DNA of 9,262 nucleotides from an uncultured Rhodovulum sp. (GCA_946221765.1 CAMIMK010000109.1:1-9262), one strand, 5' to 3'; positions 1-6,489 are shown, counted from the stretch's first letter. Numbers and translations are program-made. Notes: generated by a model not told the origin, from the sequence alone.

Positions 1-2
1 AC

Positions 3-938
3 ACCCGCAAGGAGAGGAAGGCGCTGGTCTCGGCGGCGCAGGAGCTGCTGGAGGCGACGGGCGAGACGGCCGCGCCCTGGCATTTCGTGGATGCCACCTT
101 TCCCCACCGGCGCGACCTCGAGGTGGGGCGGCTGGTCAAGGACGCGTTGCTGGCCGCGGTGGCGGACAAGCCGGCCCGGCGGAGCCCGCCGGCGCGGACC
201 GCCCGCCGGATCACCAAGGGCCCCGATCTCCTCAAGGCGCTGGACCTCACCCGCGACATCGACGCCGGGGCCTATGAGACGGCCCTGTCCGAGGCCCGCA
301 GCCGCATCTTCGAGCTGACCCAGAGCCGGGCCTTCCGCAAGAAGCGCGCGCTCGTCGCGGTCTTCGAGGGCAATGACGCGGCCGGCAAGGGCGGGGTGAT
401 CCGCCGCCTGCGCGGTGCGCTCAACCCGATCACCAGCCAGGTGCACCCGATCGCCGCCCCGACCGACGAGGAACTGGCGCGCCCCTATCTCTGGCGGTTC
501 TGGCGGCGGGTGCCGGCGCGGGGCCATGTCGCGATCTTCGATCGCAGCTGGTACGGGCGGGTGCTGGTCGAGCGGGTGGAGGGCTTCGCGGCCCCGGCCG
601 ACTGGCGCCGCGCCTATGACGAGATCAACGCCTTCGAGGAGGAACTGACCGACGCCGGGTATCTCGTCGCCAAGTTCTGGCTGGCGATCGACAAGGACGA
701 GCAGCTCGCGCGGTTCGAAGCCCGGAAGCAGACGCCCTACAAGCGGTTCAAGATCACCGACGACGACTGGCGCAACCGCGACAAGTGGGATCACTATGCC
801 GCTGCGGTCGAGGACATGGTGGCGCTCACCTCGACGGCCAAGGCGCCCTGGACGCTGGTCGAGTCGAACCACAAGCGGTATTCGCGGATCAAGGTGCTCG
901 AGGGCCTGGTCGAGCAGCTGGAGGCGGCCGTCGGCTGA
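3..938 (+). CDS. pap: Polyphosphate:AMP phosphotransferase, two-domain PPK2 family (5' partial)
   Basis: The gene is open to the left edge; the first complete codon is at 3 and 311 residues are visible before TGA. The GTG at 87 lies inside the reading frame and is not the start. Residues about 1-58 look like the tail of a first PPK2 domain (APWHFVDATFPHRRDLEVGR), and a linker follows. From about residue 75 there is a complete second PPK2 domain: Walker A GNDAAGKGG at visible residues 123-131, the HPIAAPTDEEL segment, the Walker B/lid motif FDRSWYGR near 179-186, and the C-terminal stretch with KRYSRIKVLE. PPK2 enzymes transfer phosphate between polyphosphate and nucleotides. The fused two-domain arrangement is the one described for polyphosphate:AMP phosphotransferase, which makes ADP from AMP in the cytoplasm. 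The tandem arrangement is inferred because the first domain lies mostly outside the window; if it were absent, a class I or II single-domain PPK2 would be the alternative. The gene converges on the RTX gene with a 60-base gap that holds no convincing terminator. Confidence 0.85.
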   Translation, partial: TRKERKALVSAAQELLEATGETAAPWHFVDATFPHRRDLEVGRLVKDALLAAVADKPARRSPPARTARRITKGPDLLKALDLTRDIDAGAYETALSEARSRIFELTQSRAFRKKRALVAVFEGNDAAGKGGVIRRLRGALNPITSQVHPIAAPTDEELARPYLWRFWRRVPARGHVAIFDRSWYGRVLVERVEGFAAPADWRRAYDEINAFEEELTDAGYLVAKFWLAIDKDEQLARFEARKQTPYKRFKITDDDWRNRDKWDHYAAAVEDMVALTSTAKAPWTLVESNHKRYSRIKVLEGLVEQLEAAVG

Positions 939-998
939 GGCCGGGCATGCCGCTGCGGCGGCGAGGGACCCTGCCCCCGCCGGCCGTTCCGGACTGTA

Positions 999-1586
999 TT
1001 ATCCGAACAGGAAGTCGCCGGAATCGAACTGCGACACGGTGGTGTTGTCGACCAGCACCCTATGGCCGGGCTCGAAGGTGAAGAGCACGTCGTCGCCCAC
1101 CTGCTGGGCGCCGGAGATCACCTGCTGGAAGCCGATGTCGTCGAAATCGTCGAGGTCGATCCGGTCCTCGCCGAAGGTGAAGTCGACGATCCGGTCCCGG
1201 CCTGCGTCGTCATCGTCGAAGACGAAACGGTCGTTGCCCGCGCCGCCGCGCAGGTAGTCGTTGCCGGAGCCACCGTCCATCTCGTCATTGCCGGCGCCCC
1301 CGAACAGCCGGTCCTTGCCCGAGCCGCCGTCGAGTTCGTCGTTCCCGGAGCCGCCGAAGAGCCGGTCATTCCCCGAGTCGCCGTCGAGCTCATCGTGCCC
1401 GCTGCCGCCATAGAGAAGATCCCGGCCCGAGTCGCCGTCGATCTCGTCGTTGCCGTTGCCGCCATAGAGGAAGTCGTTGCCGCCGCGCCCCTCGATCTCG
1501 TCGTTGCCGCCATAGCCCCGGATGATGTCATTGCCGTTGGTGCCGACCAGCTCGTTGCTGCGCGAGGTGCCGTTGATGGTAGCCAT
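999..1586 (-). CDS. Small secreted calcium-binding RTX (hemolysin-type repeat) protein
   Basis: A 195-residue acidic protein. The start at 1586 (MATINGTSRS) is chosen because AGGAG lies 6 bases upstream; an upstream in-frame ATG at 1643 would add a basic, non-RTX stretch with no comparable site. Residues 14-121 are twelve consecutive nonapeptides of the GGxGxDxUx type, such as FGGSGNDEL and DGGSGKDRL, which bind calcium and fold as a parallel beta-roll. Residues 122-195 (DRIVDFTFGEDRIDLDDF ... DSGDFLFG) resemble the C-terminal segment of serralysin and other RTX proteins, and end in an acidic-hydrophobic motif typical of type I secretion signals. There is no N-terminal signal peptide and no protease, lipase or adhesin domain. 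Export through an ABC/membrane-fusion/TolC system is inferred, and no such genes are in the window. The physiological role cannot be read from the sequence. The gene follows the histidine kinase on the same strand after 94 bases but probably is not part of its operon. Confidence 0.87.
   Translation of the reverse strand: MATINGTSRSNELVGTNGNDIIRGYGGNDEIEGRGGNDFLYGGNGNDEIDGDSGRDLLYGGSGHDELDGDSGNDRLFGGSGNDELDGGSGKDRLFGGAGNDEMDGGSGNDYLRGGAGNDRFVFDDDDAGRDRIVDFTFGEDRIDLDDFDDIGFQQVISGAQQVGDDVLFTFEPGHRVLVDNTTVSQFDSGDFLFG
1224..1547 (-). repeat. RTX nonapeptide repeat tract (12 x 27 bp, with 54-bp super-period)
   Basis: Coding repeat inside the RTX gene, residues 14-121. From residue 41 on, units beginning with an aromatic residue (YGGNGNDEI, YGGSGHDEL, FGGSGNDEL, FGGAGNDEM) alternate with units beginning with Asp (DGDSGRDLL, DGDSGNDRL, DGGSGKDRL, DGGSGNDYL). 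This gives an 18-residue, 54-base period repeated four times. In known RTX structures 18 residues form one turn of the beta-roll, so the period probably matches whole turns. The alternation suggests growth by duplication of 54-base units. Confidence 0.85.
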
Positions 1587-1592
1587 GTCCGT

Positions 1593-1597
1593 CTCCT
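1593..1597 (-). promoter_or_regulatory. Ribosome binding site deciding the RTX start
   Basis: AGGAG on the minus strand, 6 bases before the ATG at 1586. It supports that start over the in-frame ATG at 1643. Confidence 0.7.
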
Positions 1598-1680
1598 GAT
1601 GTTGCTTCCGTCCGCTTGCCGTGCAGCGGCGACGGGACATCAATACGGGGGCGGTGCTGACGTGGGCCTGATGCTGGCCG

Positions 1681-3051
1681 TCAGCTGGACGTCAGGTTGC
1701 GGCGGGGCGCTGCCAGCGAAAATTCGAGCCTCACTTCCAGACCCGGGTTGCGGTTGTGCAGGCTGAGCGTGCCCCCCGCGGCCTCGGTGATCTCGCGGGC
1801 GATGGCGAGGCCGAGGCCGGTGCCGCCCGGCGCGAAGTCCGCCTGGTCGAGGCGCAGCCCGCGCTCGGTCAGCGTCTCGAGATATTCCTCCGGGATTCCG
1901 GGGCCGTCGTCGCGGATGAGGATCGCGGCCCGTCCCGGGGGCGTCGCTGCGGCTGCCGTGACCGTGACGGCGGACCGCGCATGGCGCGCGGCATTCTCCA
2001 GCACGGCCCCCAGCGCCTCCGTCAGGTCGTCGGCGTCGATCCGAAGCCGCAGGCCCGGCGCGAACTCCGTCTGCCAGGCGAGGCGCTCGCCCGCCCCGGT
2101 GCGCCGCAGGACGCCAAGGAGCCGCGTCGCGACCAGGGCCGGATCGCAGGCGACGCCCGGGCTGGCGAGGGCGATGCGCGCCCGGGCCAGTTCGCGGTCG
2201 ATGTGGCGGCCCATGGCGCTGGCGATCTCGTCGAGGCCATCCGCTGCCGGGGCGGCACCGGCGGCCCGCAGGCGGTCGGCCTCGCCGACCAGCGCCTGCA
2301 GCGGGGTCTTCAGGCCATGGGCGAGGTCTGCCGCCCGGGCGCGGGCACGGGCCGTTTCCTCCTCGCGCGCGGCGATCAGCGCATCCACCTCGGCGGCCAG
2401 GGGCTGCACCTCGTCGGGAAAGTCCTGCCCGAGCCGCGGCGCCGCGCCGGAGCGGACCTCGGCCACCCGGCTGCCGACCCGGGCGAGCGGCCGGAGCCCC
2501 ACCGTCACCTGGACCCAGCCGGCGGCGATCAGCACCGCGGCGAGCAGCAGGAAATACGGCACCGCATCGCCCATGAAGGACCGCGAGGCGGCGCGCAGTT
2601 CGGAAAGATCGATCGCGACGGCCGCCCGCGCGGTGCGGGTGCCGAGGCGCAGCGCGCGCTGCTGGACGAGGAGGGTCGTGCTGCGGGGCCCGACGACCTC
2701 GATCTCGCGCGGGCTGCCGTCGGGCGGCGGGGGCGGCAGGGCAAGCTGCCCGTCCCACAGCGAGCGCGACCGGTGAACGGCGCCCTCCGTCTCGACCTGC
2801 CAGTAGCGCCCGGACAGCGGCTGGTCGAAGCGCGGGTCGGTCGGGGTCCTGCGCAGCACCACGGTGCCGCCCGGGCCGCGGGCGAGTGCCGCCGCGAGCT
2901 GGTTCAGGTCGAAGCTCAGCTCCGCGATCGCCAGCCGCCGGACGTGGCGCTCGAAGAGCGGGCCGAGGCCGAGGGCCGCGACGGCGAGCGACACCAGCAC
3001 CGCCGCGGTGCCGGCGGCCAGGAGCCGGAGGCGGAGCGAGCTCAGGCTCAT
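1681..3051 (-). CDS. Sensor histidine kinase, PhoQ-like
   Basis: A 456-residue inner-membrane kinase that should sense an envelope signal and phosphorylate the response regulator encoded just upstream. Order of parts: transmembrane segment about 10-30; periplasmic region about 31-163; second transmembrane segment about 164-184; HAMP-like linker about 185-240; dimerisation/phosphoacceptor helix with H245 in AHGLKTPLQAL, close to the HSLKTPL form seen in PhoQ; then the HATPase domain with N-box N353 (LENAARHA), G1 DDGPGIP at 381-387 and G2 GGTGLGLAI at 409-417. All catalytic motifs are intact. The ATG at 3051 has GGAG 5 bases upstream, and the frame upstream reaches a stop at 3139-3141 without a better start. 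A 155-base gap separates it from the end of the response-regulator frame, long for a partner pair. The signal is unknown; PhoQ proteins respond to divalent cations, acid pH or peptides, but the periplasmic region here was not matched to any. Confidence 0.94.
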   Translation of the reverse strand: MSLSSLRLRLLAAGTAAVLVSLAVAALGLGPLFERHVRRLAIAELSFDLNQLAAALARGPGGTVVLRRTPTDPRFDQPLSGRYWQVETEGAVHRSRSLWDGQLALPPPPPDGSPREIEVVGPRSTTLLVQQRALRLGTRTARAAVAIDLSELRAASRSFMGDAVPYFLLLAAVLIAAGWVQVTVGLRPLARVGSRVAEVRSGAAPRLGQDFPDEVQPLAAEVDALIAAREEETARARARAADLAHGLKTPLQALVGEADRLRAAGAAPAADGLDEIASAMGRHIDRELARARIALASPGVACDPALVATRLLGVLRRTGAGERLAWQTEFAPGLRLRIDADDLTEALGAVLENAARHARSAVTVTAAAATPPGRAAILIRDDGPGIPEEYLETLTERGLRLDQADFAPGGTGLGLAIAREITEAAGGTLSLHNRNPGLEVRLEFSLAAPRRNLTSS

Positions 3052-3206
3052 GCCGGCTCCGGCTGATCGGTTCGCCCGGCCGGGCCGGTGCAGGGCAGAC
3101 GGACGGGGCGTCGGTGCGTGGGGCAGAACGCGAAGCCGTCACCCCGATCCGGTATCACCTCAACCGCCCGGCTGGACCCGGGGAGGGCGCGCGGCGGCTG
3201 CCGGCG

Positions 3207-3869
3207 TCACGACGCCGTCCCCTCCAGGAAATAGCCGAAGCCGCGGCGTGTCCCGAGGATGCCGCCGCCGAGCTTGCGCCGCAGCCGGGCGACCACCGCC
3301 TCCAGCGCATTGGCCTCGCGGTCCTCGTCCCCGTAGAGATGTTCGAGGAGTTCGCCGGGGGACACCGTCCGGTCGCGCTGGTGCCCGAGATAGGCGAGGA
3401 GGCGCTATTCGAGCGGCGAGAGCGCCACGGGCAGACCGTTCAGCGTCACGGCCATCCGCACCGGGTCGATGACCAGCGCGCCGATCTGCAGCGTCGGGGT
3501 GGCATGGCCGGCGGCCCGCCGCACCAGTCCGCGCGCCCGTGCCACCAGTTCCGGGATGTGGAAGGGCTTGGCCAGATAGTCGTCCGCCCCGGCGTCGATC
3601 CCCTCCACCCGTTCGGTCCAGGCGCCCCGCGCGGTCAGCACCAGCACGGGCATGGTCCGGCCGTTCGCCCGCCAGCGCTTCAGCACCGTGAGACCGTCGA
3701 GCCGGGGCAGGCCGAGGTCGAGGATGACGAGGTCATAATCCTCGGTATCGCCGAGGAACCAGGCTTCCTCGCCCGTCTCGGCCACCTCGACGCGGAATCC
3801 CGCCGCGGCGAGGGCCGCAGAGACATCCCGCCGAATGCGCGGATCATCCTCGACCGCGAGTGCGCGCAT
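3207..3869 (-). pseudogene. PhoP-like OmpR-family response regulator interrupted by an in-frame amber codon
   Basis: The frame from ATG at 3869 would encode a normal-length 220-residue regulator if TAG at 3405-3407 (codon 155) were sense. The first 154 residues hold the full receiver domain: acidic pocket E7-D8-D9, phosphoacceptor D51 in VILDLGLP, T79, the AGADDY motif and K101 in KPFHIPEL, plus a linker and the first strands of the effector domain up to LSPLE. After the TAG the same frame continues with an intact winged helix to TGA at 3207: RLLAYL, the recognition-helix region EANALEAVVARLRRKLG, and the wing RRGFGYFLEG. OmpR-family proteins usually have Tyr or Phe at the TAG position, so a single TAC-to-TAG change explains it. 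As read, the product is a 154-residue receiver that cannot bind DNA. No Met follows the TAG for reinitiation. Alternatives are a recent loss, a sequence error or suppression. The start overlaps the PepSY stop by one base (TGATG) and has AGGAGG 10 bases upstream. Confidence 0.88.
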
Positions 3870-4168
3870 CAGTCGTCATCCTCCTCGCCGATCGACAGGA
3901 TCTGCCCGGTCCGGGCATCCATGACCGTCTCGATCAGCCGTCCGTCCGCGGCGACCAGCTCGAATTCATAGATATACCGTCCGTCCTCTTCCTCGAATTC
4001 TACCTCGATCATCCGGGCGCGGGTAGTGCGCTCCACCGTGTCAAGGAGATCGACGAGAGGCAGGACCTCGTGCCGCTCGACTGCCTGCCGGGCGCGTTCG
4101 TAGTCCATTTCGTCCGCCCGGGTCGGCGCGGCGAGGAGAAGGGCGGTGAGAAGGAGGCGCGGGATCAT
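3869..4168 (-). CDS. Secreted PepSY-domain protein
   Basis: A 99-residue protein starting at ATG 4168 (AGGA 9 bases upstream). A GTG at 4186 would add six residues ahead of the signal peptide and is less likely. Residues 1-18 (MIPRLLLTALLLAAPTRA) form a short signal peptide with probable cleavage after TRA, so the mature part should be periplasmic. The mature part is a PepSY-type fold: a helix with the RARQAVERHEVLPL stretch, then strands EVEFEEEDGRYIYEFELV and the end motif VMDARTGQILSI that is common in this family. It ends in the acidic run GEEDDD. PepSY proteins of this size are often encoded next to two-component systems, and inhibition of proteases or a sensory accessory role has been proposed. 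Here it is the first gene of the operon and overlaps the response-regulator start by one base, so a role tied to signalling by the kinase is a reasonable inference, not a demonstration. Confidence 0.82.
   Translation of the reverse strand: MIPRLLLTALLLAAPTRADEMDYERARQAVERHEVLPLVDLLDTVERTTRARMIEVEFEEEDGRYIYEFELVAADGRLIETVMDARTGQILSIGEEDDD
3880..3885 (-). promoter_or_regulatory. Ribosome binding site of the response regulator, inside the PepSY gene
   Basis: A full AGGAGG on the minus strand, formed by the Glu-Glu-Asp codons at the acidic end of the PepSY protein and 10 bases before the regulator ATG. With the TGATG stop/start overlap this predicts translational coupling of the two genes. Confidence 0.7.
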
Positions 4169-4207
4169 GGCGGCTGATCCTGGCACAGCCGACCTGACAA
4201 TACGCTG

Positions 4208-4238
4208 ACCACCGCGCCGGTCTTCCCGGCGCGGTGGT
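4208..4238 (-). terminator. Strong hairpin downstream of phoX (possible terminator)
   Basis: A perfect 13-base-pair inverted repeat (ACCACCGCGCCGG with its complement) around a 5-base loop, 35 bases past the phoX stop and 40 bases before the PepSY start. No T-tract follows on either strand, so it is not a textbook intrinsic terminator. It may stabilise the phoX mRNA 3' end or act with Rho. Confidence 0.55.
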
Positions 4239-4273
4239 CTGGGGCGCAGGGCCCGTTGCCTACCCGATGGCGC

Positions 4274-6280
4274 TCAGCCGATCCGGCCGCCGCCCTGACG
4301 GGTGATCTGCACCACGGCCGGGCGCGGCGGGATGCCGTCGGCGAAGTCGGGCCAGCGGGTCGAGGGATCCTCGAAATAGGACAGGCGGCCGAAGGGCGCC
4401 CAGTCATCGCCGCCGTCGCCGGGGTGCTGGACGGCGACGAACATCGTCTCGAGGTCGGAGAGCATCCGCGGGCCGCACATCTCGGCCCCGACCGGCACGC
4501 GGAAGAACAGGCGCGAGGTGCCACGGGCGCTGCCGTCGGTGTCCACGGCCCAGACGCCATCGGTGCGGCCGGTCTTGCCCGCGCTGTTGCCGTCCGTCGC
4601 CACCCAGAGCCGGCCCTCGCTGTCGACCGAGCAGTTGTCGGGCATGCCGAACCAGCCGTTGACCGTGGTGTCGGTCGAGAAGCTCGCCCCCACCTCGGCC
4701 ACCCGCGGATCGCCGCATTTGAGCAGGATCTCCCAGCGGCCGCTGGTGGCCGCGAAGTCGCCCTCGGCTTCGGCGATCTCGATGATATGGCCGAAGGCAT
4801 TCTCGGCGCGGGGGTTGGCGGCGTCGGTGCCATCCGCCTTGCGCTTCACGTTGTTGGTCAGCATCACGTAGACATGACCGTTGGTCGGGTTCGGCTCGAT
4901 GTCCTCGGGGCGGTCCATCGGCGTGGCGCCGAGCAGGTCGGCGGCGCGCCGGGTCTCGATGAGCACGTCCGCCTGGCTTTCGAAGCCGTTCGCGGCGGTC
5001 AGCGGGCCCTCGCCATGGACGAGCGGCAGCCAGAGCATCCGGCCATCCGGCTCGAAGCGGGCGACATAGAGGGTGCCCTCGTCGAGCAGGTCCATGTTGG
5101 CGGCACGGTCGTCCGGGTTGAAGCGCCCGGCGGTCACGAACTTGTAGACATAGTCGAACCGCTCGTCGTCGCCGAGGTAGAAGACGACCTGACCGCCCAG
5201 CGCGACGATGTTCTCCGCGCCCTCGTGCTTGAAGCGGCCAAGGGCGGTCCGCTTCTTCGGCGTGGAGCTGGGATCGAGGACATCGACCTCCACCACCCAG
5301 CCGAAGCGGTTCGCCTCGTTCGGCTCCTTCGACAGGTCGAACCGGTCGTGGAAGCGGCCCCATTCATAGGTGCCCTCGGGGATGCCGAGCCGTTCGTAAT
5401 TCGCGGTTTCGCGGTGGTCCTTCGGCAGGTCGCCGAGGAAGTAGCCGTGGATGTTCTCCTCGGCCATGATGTAGGTGCCCCAGGGCGTCACGCCGCCGGC
5501 GCAATTGTTGAACGTGCCGAAGACCGTCGTGCCGGTGGGATCGGCCGTGGTCGCGAGACGCGGGCTGCCGGCCGCGGGGCCGTGGAGCCGCATCTCGGTC
5601 GTGACGGTGATGCGCCGGTTGAGCGCGCCGTCGAGGACCGGCTGCCACTTGCCGTTCACGCGGCGGATCTCGACGATGCTGCCGCCATGGGCCGCCATCT
5701 CGACATCGACGCGGTTCCGGTCGGCGGGCGCAAGCTCCAGCTCGGTCTCGCCGCCTTCCTTGGCCGCAACCTTGACGATGCCGGGGAACATGAGATGCGA
5801 GTCGGTATATTCGTGGTTCACCACGAGCAGGCCCCGGTCGGCGGCACCCTCGAGCGGGATGAAGCCGACGAAGTCGTTGTTGTAACCGAACTGCCGGGCC
5901 TGGGTCTCGGGGGTCTGGTTCTTGATGTCGAAGGCCGGGGCATCCGCGAAGATCGGATCGCCCCAGCGCAGCAGGACATCGGCGTCATAGCCTTCGGCGA
6001 CGTGGTGGGTCTCGTCGATGCCGGCCTCCACCTCGGGGAAGTCGAAGCGCGAGCTGGTCCCGGCGGCCGCGGCGGCGCGGTCGGCGGTGATGAGCGCGAG
6101 CGGGCTGACGGTCGCGGCGATCGCCGTCGTCGCCAGCGCCCCGCGCAGGAAGCCCCGGCGCGAGAAGCGTTCCGCGATCACCTCGCCCATGGTCGGCGCG
6201 GCGGTCGGGTTCAGGCCGGGACCGTCCGCATCCTCGAGGCGGCTGGTGCGGAACGGGCGGTGGGGCAGGGGCTCGGTCAT
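4274..6280 (-). CDS. phoX: PhoX-family alkaline phosphatase, Tat-exported
   Basis: A 668-residue PhoX-type (DUF839) phosphatase, which releases inorganic phosphate from phosphate esters outside the cytoplasm. Residues 1-39 form the long n-region usual in this family. The twin-arginine motif SRRGFLRG is at 40-47 (R41, R42), a hydrophobic stretch runs to about 65, and an Ala-rich cleavage area lies at about 66-73. Tat export fits a metalloenzyme folded with its cofactors. Family landmarks are NHEYTDS at 155-161, FNNCAGG with C260 followed by MAEENIHGYF, and near the C-terminus EMCGP and VQHPGDGGDDW. In the characterised Pseudomonas fluorescens PhoX the equivalent cysteine helps bind a di-iron centre alongside calcium ions; the equivalence is by motif only. 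The start at 6280 has GGAG 8 bases upstream. It is probably a single-gene transcript flanked by hairpins. A possible Pho box upstream would place it under PhoB control. Confidence 0.92.
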   Translation of the reverse strand: MTEPLPHRPFRTSRLEDADGPGLNPTAAPTMGEVIAERFSRRGFLRGALATTAIAATVSPLALITADRAAAAAGTSSRFDFPEVEAGIDETHHVAEGYDADVLLRWGDPIFADAPAFDIKNQTPETQARQFGYNNDFVGFIPLEGAADRGLLVVNHEYTDSHLMFPGIVKVAAKEGGETELELAPADRNRVDVEMAAHGGSIVEIRRVNGKWQPVLDGALNRRITVTTEMRLHGPAAGSPRLATTADPTGTTVFGTFNNCAGGVTPWGTYIMAEENIHGYFLGDLPKDHRETANYERLGIPEGTYEWGRFHDRFDLSKEPNEANRFGWVVEVDVLDPSSTPKKRTALGRFKHEGAENIVALGGQVVFYLGDDERFDYVYKFVTAGRFNPDDRAANMDLLDEGTLYVARFEPDGRMLWLPLVHGEGPLTAANGFESQADVLIETRRAADLLGATPMDRPEDIEPNPTNGHVYVMLTNNVKRKADGTDAANPRAENAFGHIIEIAEAEGDFAATSGRWEILLKCGDPRVAEVGASFSTDTTVNGWFGMPDNCSVDSEGRLWVATDGNSAGKTGRTDGVWAVDTDGSARGTSRLFFRVPVGAEMCGPRMLSDLETMFVAVQHPGDGGDDWAPFGRLSYFEDPSTRWPDFADGIPPRPAVVQITRQGGGRIG

Positions 6281-6363
6281 CTGGATGGCTCCGGTACGGG
6301 AGGCCGCTCCCCGCTGGCGAAGGGCGGGGGCGGCGCGGGCTGTCTCCGGTCGGGATAGGCGGC

Positions 6364-6407
6364 CAGTGTGTCGCTCTCATGACGAGTATCTGGCGATTTG
6401 AAGACAG
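6364..6407 (-). promoter_or_regulatory. Possible Pho box (PhoB site) upstream of phoX
   Basis: Read on the minus strand, four consecutive 11-base units begin CTGTCTT, TCGCCAG, TCGTCAT and GCGACAC. PhoB boxes are 7-base CTGTCAT-like repeats with an 11-base period. The first unit matches 6 of 7 and the third 5 of 7; the other two match 3 of 7 but keep G3 and C5. A weak TATCCC at 6352-6357 could be the -10 element, about 85 bases before the phoX ATG. This is suggestive only. Confidence 0.38.
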
Positions 6408-6428
6408 TTTCGCCCGTGGAAACGCGAA

Positions 6429-6452
6429 AGGGGGCGCCCTGCGGCGCCCCCT
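6429..6452 (-). terminator. Probable rpoC operon terminator
   Basis: A perfect 10-base-pair stem (AGGGGGCGCC with GGCGCCCCCT) around a 4-base loop, 42 bases past the rpoC stop. On the minus strand it continues TTTCGCGTTT, a broken T-rich tract. It is a typical GC-rich intrinsic terminator for high-GC proteobacteria. Confidence 0.75.
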
Positions 6453-6468
6453 CCCGAAGCCTGTGCAG

Positions 6469-6489
6469 CCAAGGGCTCGGAGCCCTTGG
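6469..6489 (-). repeat. Second perfect hairpin just after the rpoC stop
   Basis: A 10-base inverted repeat (CCAAGGGCTC and its complement) around a single central base, 5 bases past the rpoC stop codon. In RNA the innermost pairs would open, giving about 8 pairs and a 5-base loop. No T-tract follows. It may protect the mRNA 3' end or assist the terminator further downstream. Confidence 0.6.

Noticed and set aside
87..89. GTG as start of the polyphosphate kinase gene
   Set aside because: The frame is open to the left edge and the upstream residues fit a preceding PPK2 domain, so the real start is outside the window.
939..998. Bidirectional terminator between the convergent pap and RTX genes
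   Set aside because: The 60-base gap holds only weak G/C-rich self-complementarity and no T-tract; no specific hairpin could be defended.
1587..1643. Longer RTX protein starting at ATG 1643
   Set aside because: The extra 19 residues are basic and unlike RTX sequence, while the ATG at 1586 has a good AGGAG site 6 bases upstream.
1656..1685. Imperfect inverted repeat over the kinase stop codon as a terminator
   Set aside because: Only a 7-base-pair stem, then a bulge and three more pairs, with no T-tract on the minus strand.
1062..1766. 234-codon plus-strand frame, Val/Ala/Glu-rich and apparently repetitive
   Set aside because: The repetition comes from reading the RTX repeats backwards, and the frame runs across the RTX start region into the kinase end.
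3074..3085. GCCCGGCCGGGC palindrome as an operator
   Set aside because: Short all-G/C palindromes are expected by chance in such GC-rich DNA. There is no second site or other support.
1640..3142. 500-codon minus-strand frame overlapping the histidine kinase
   Set aside because: It is an out-of-frame shadow, very rich in Arg, Pro, Gly and Ala. The other frame carries all kinase motifs.
4256..6358. 700-codon open frame on the plus strand opposite phoX
   Set aside because: It is the antisense shadow of a clear PhoX gene, arising from strong G/C third-position bias. It shows no recognisable domain or suitable ribosome site.
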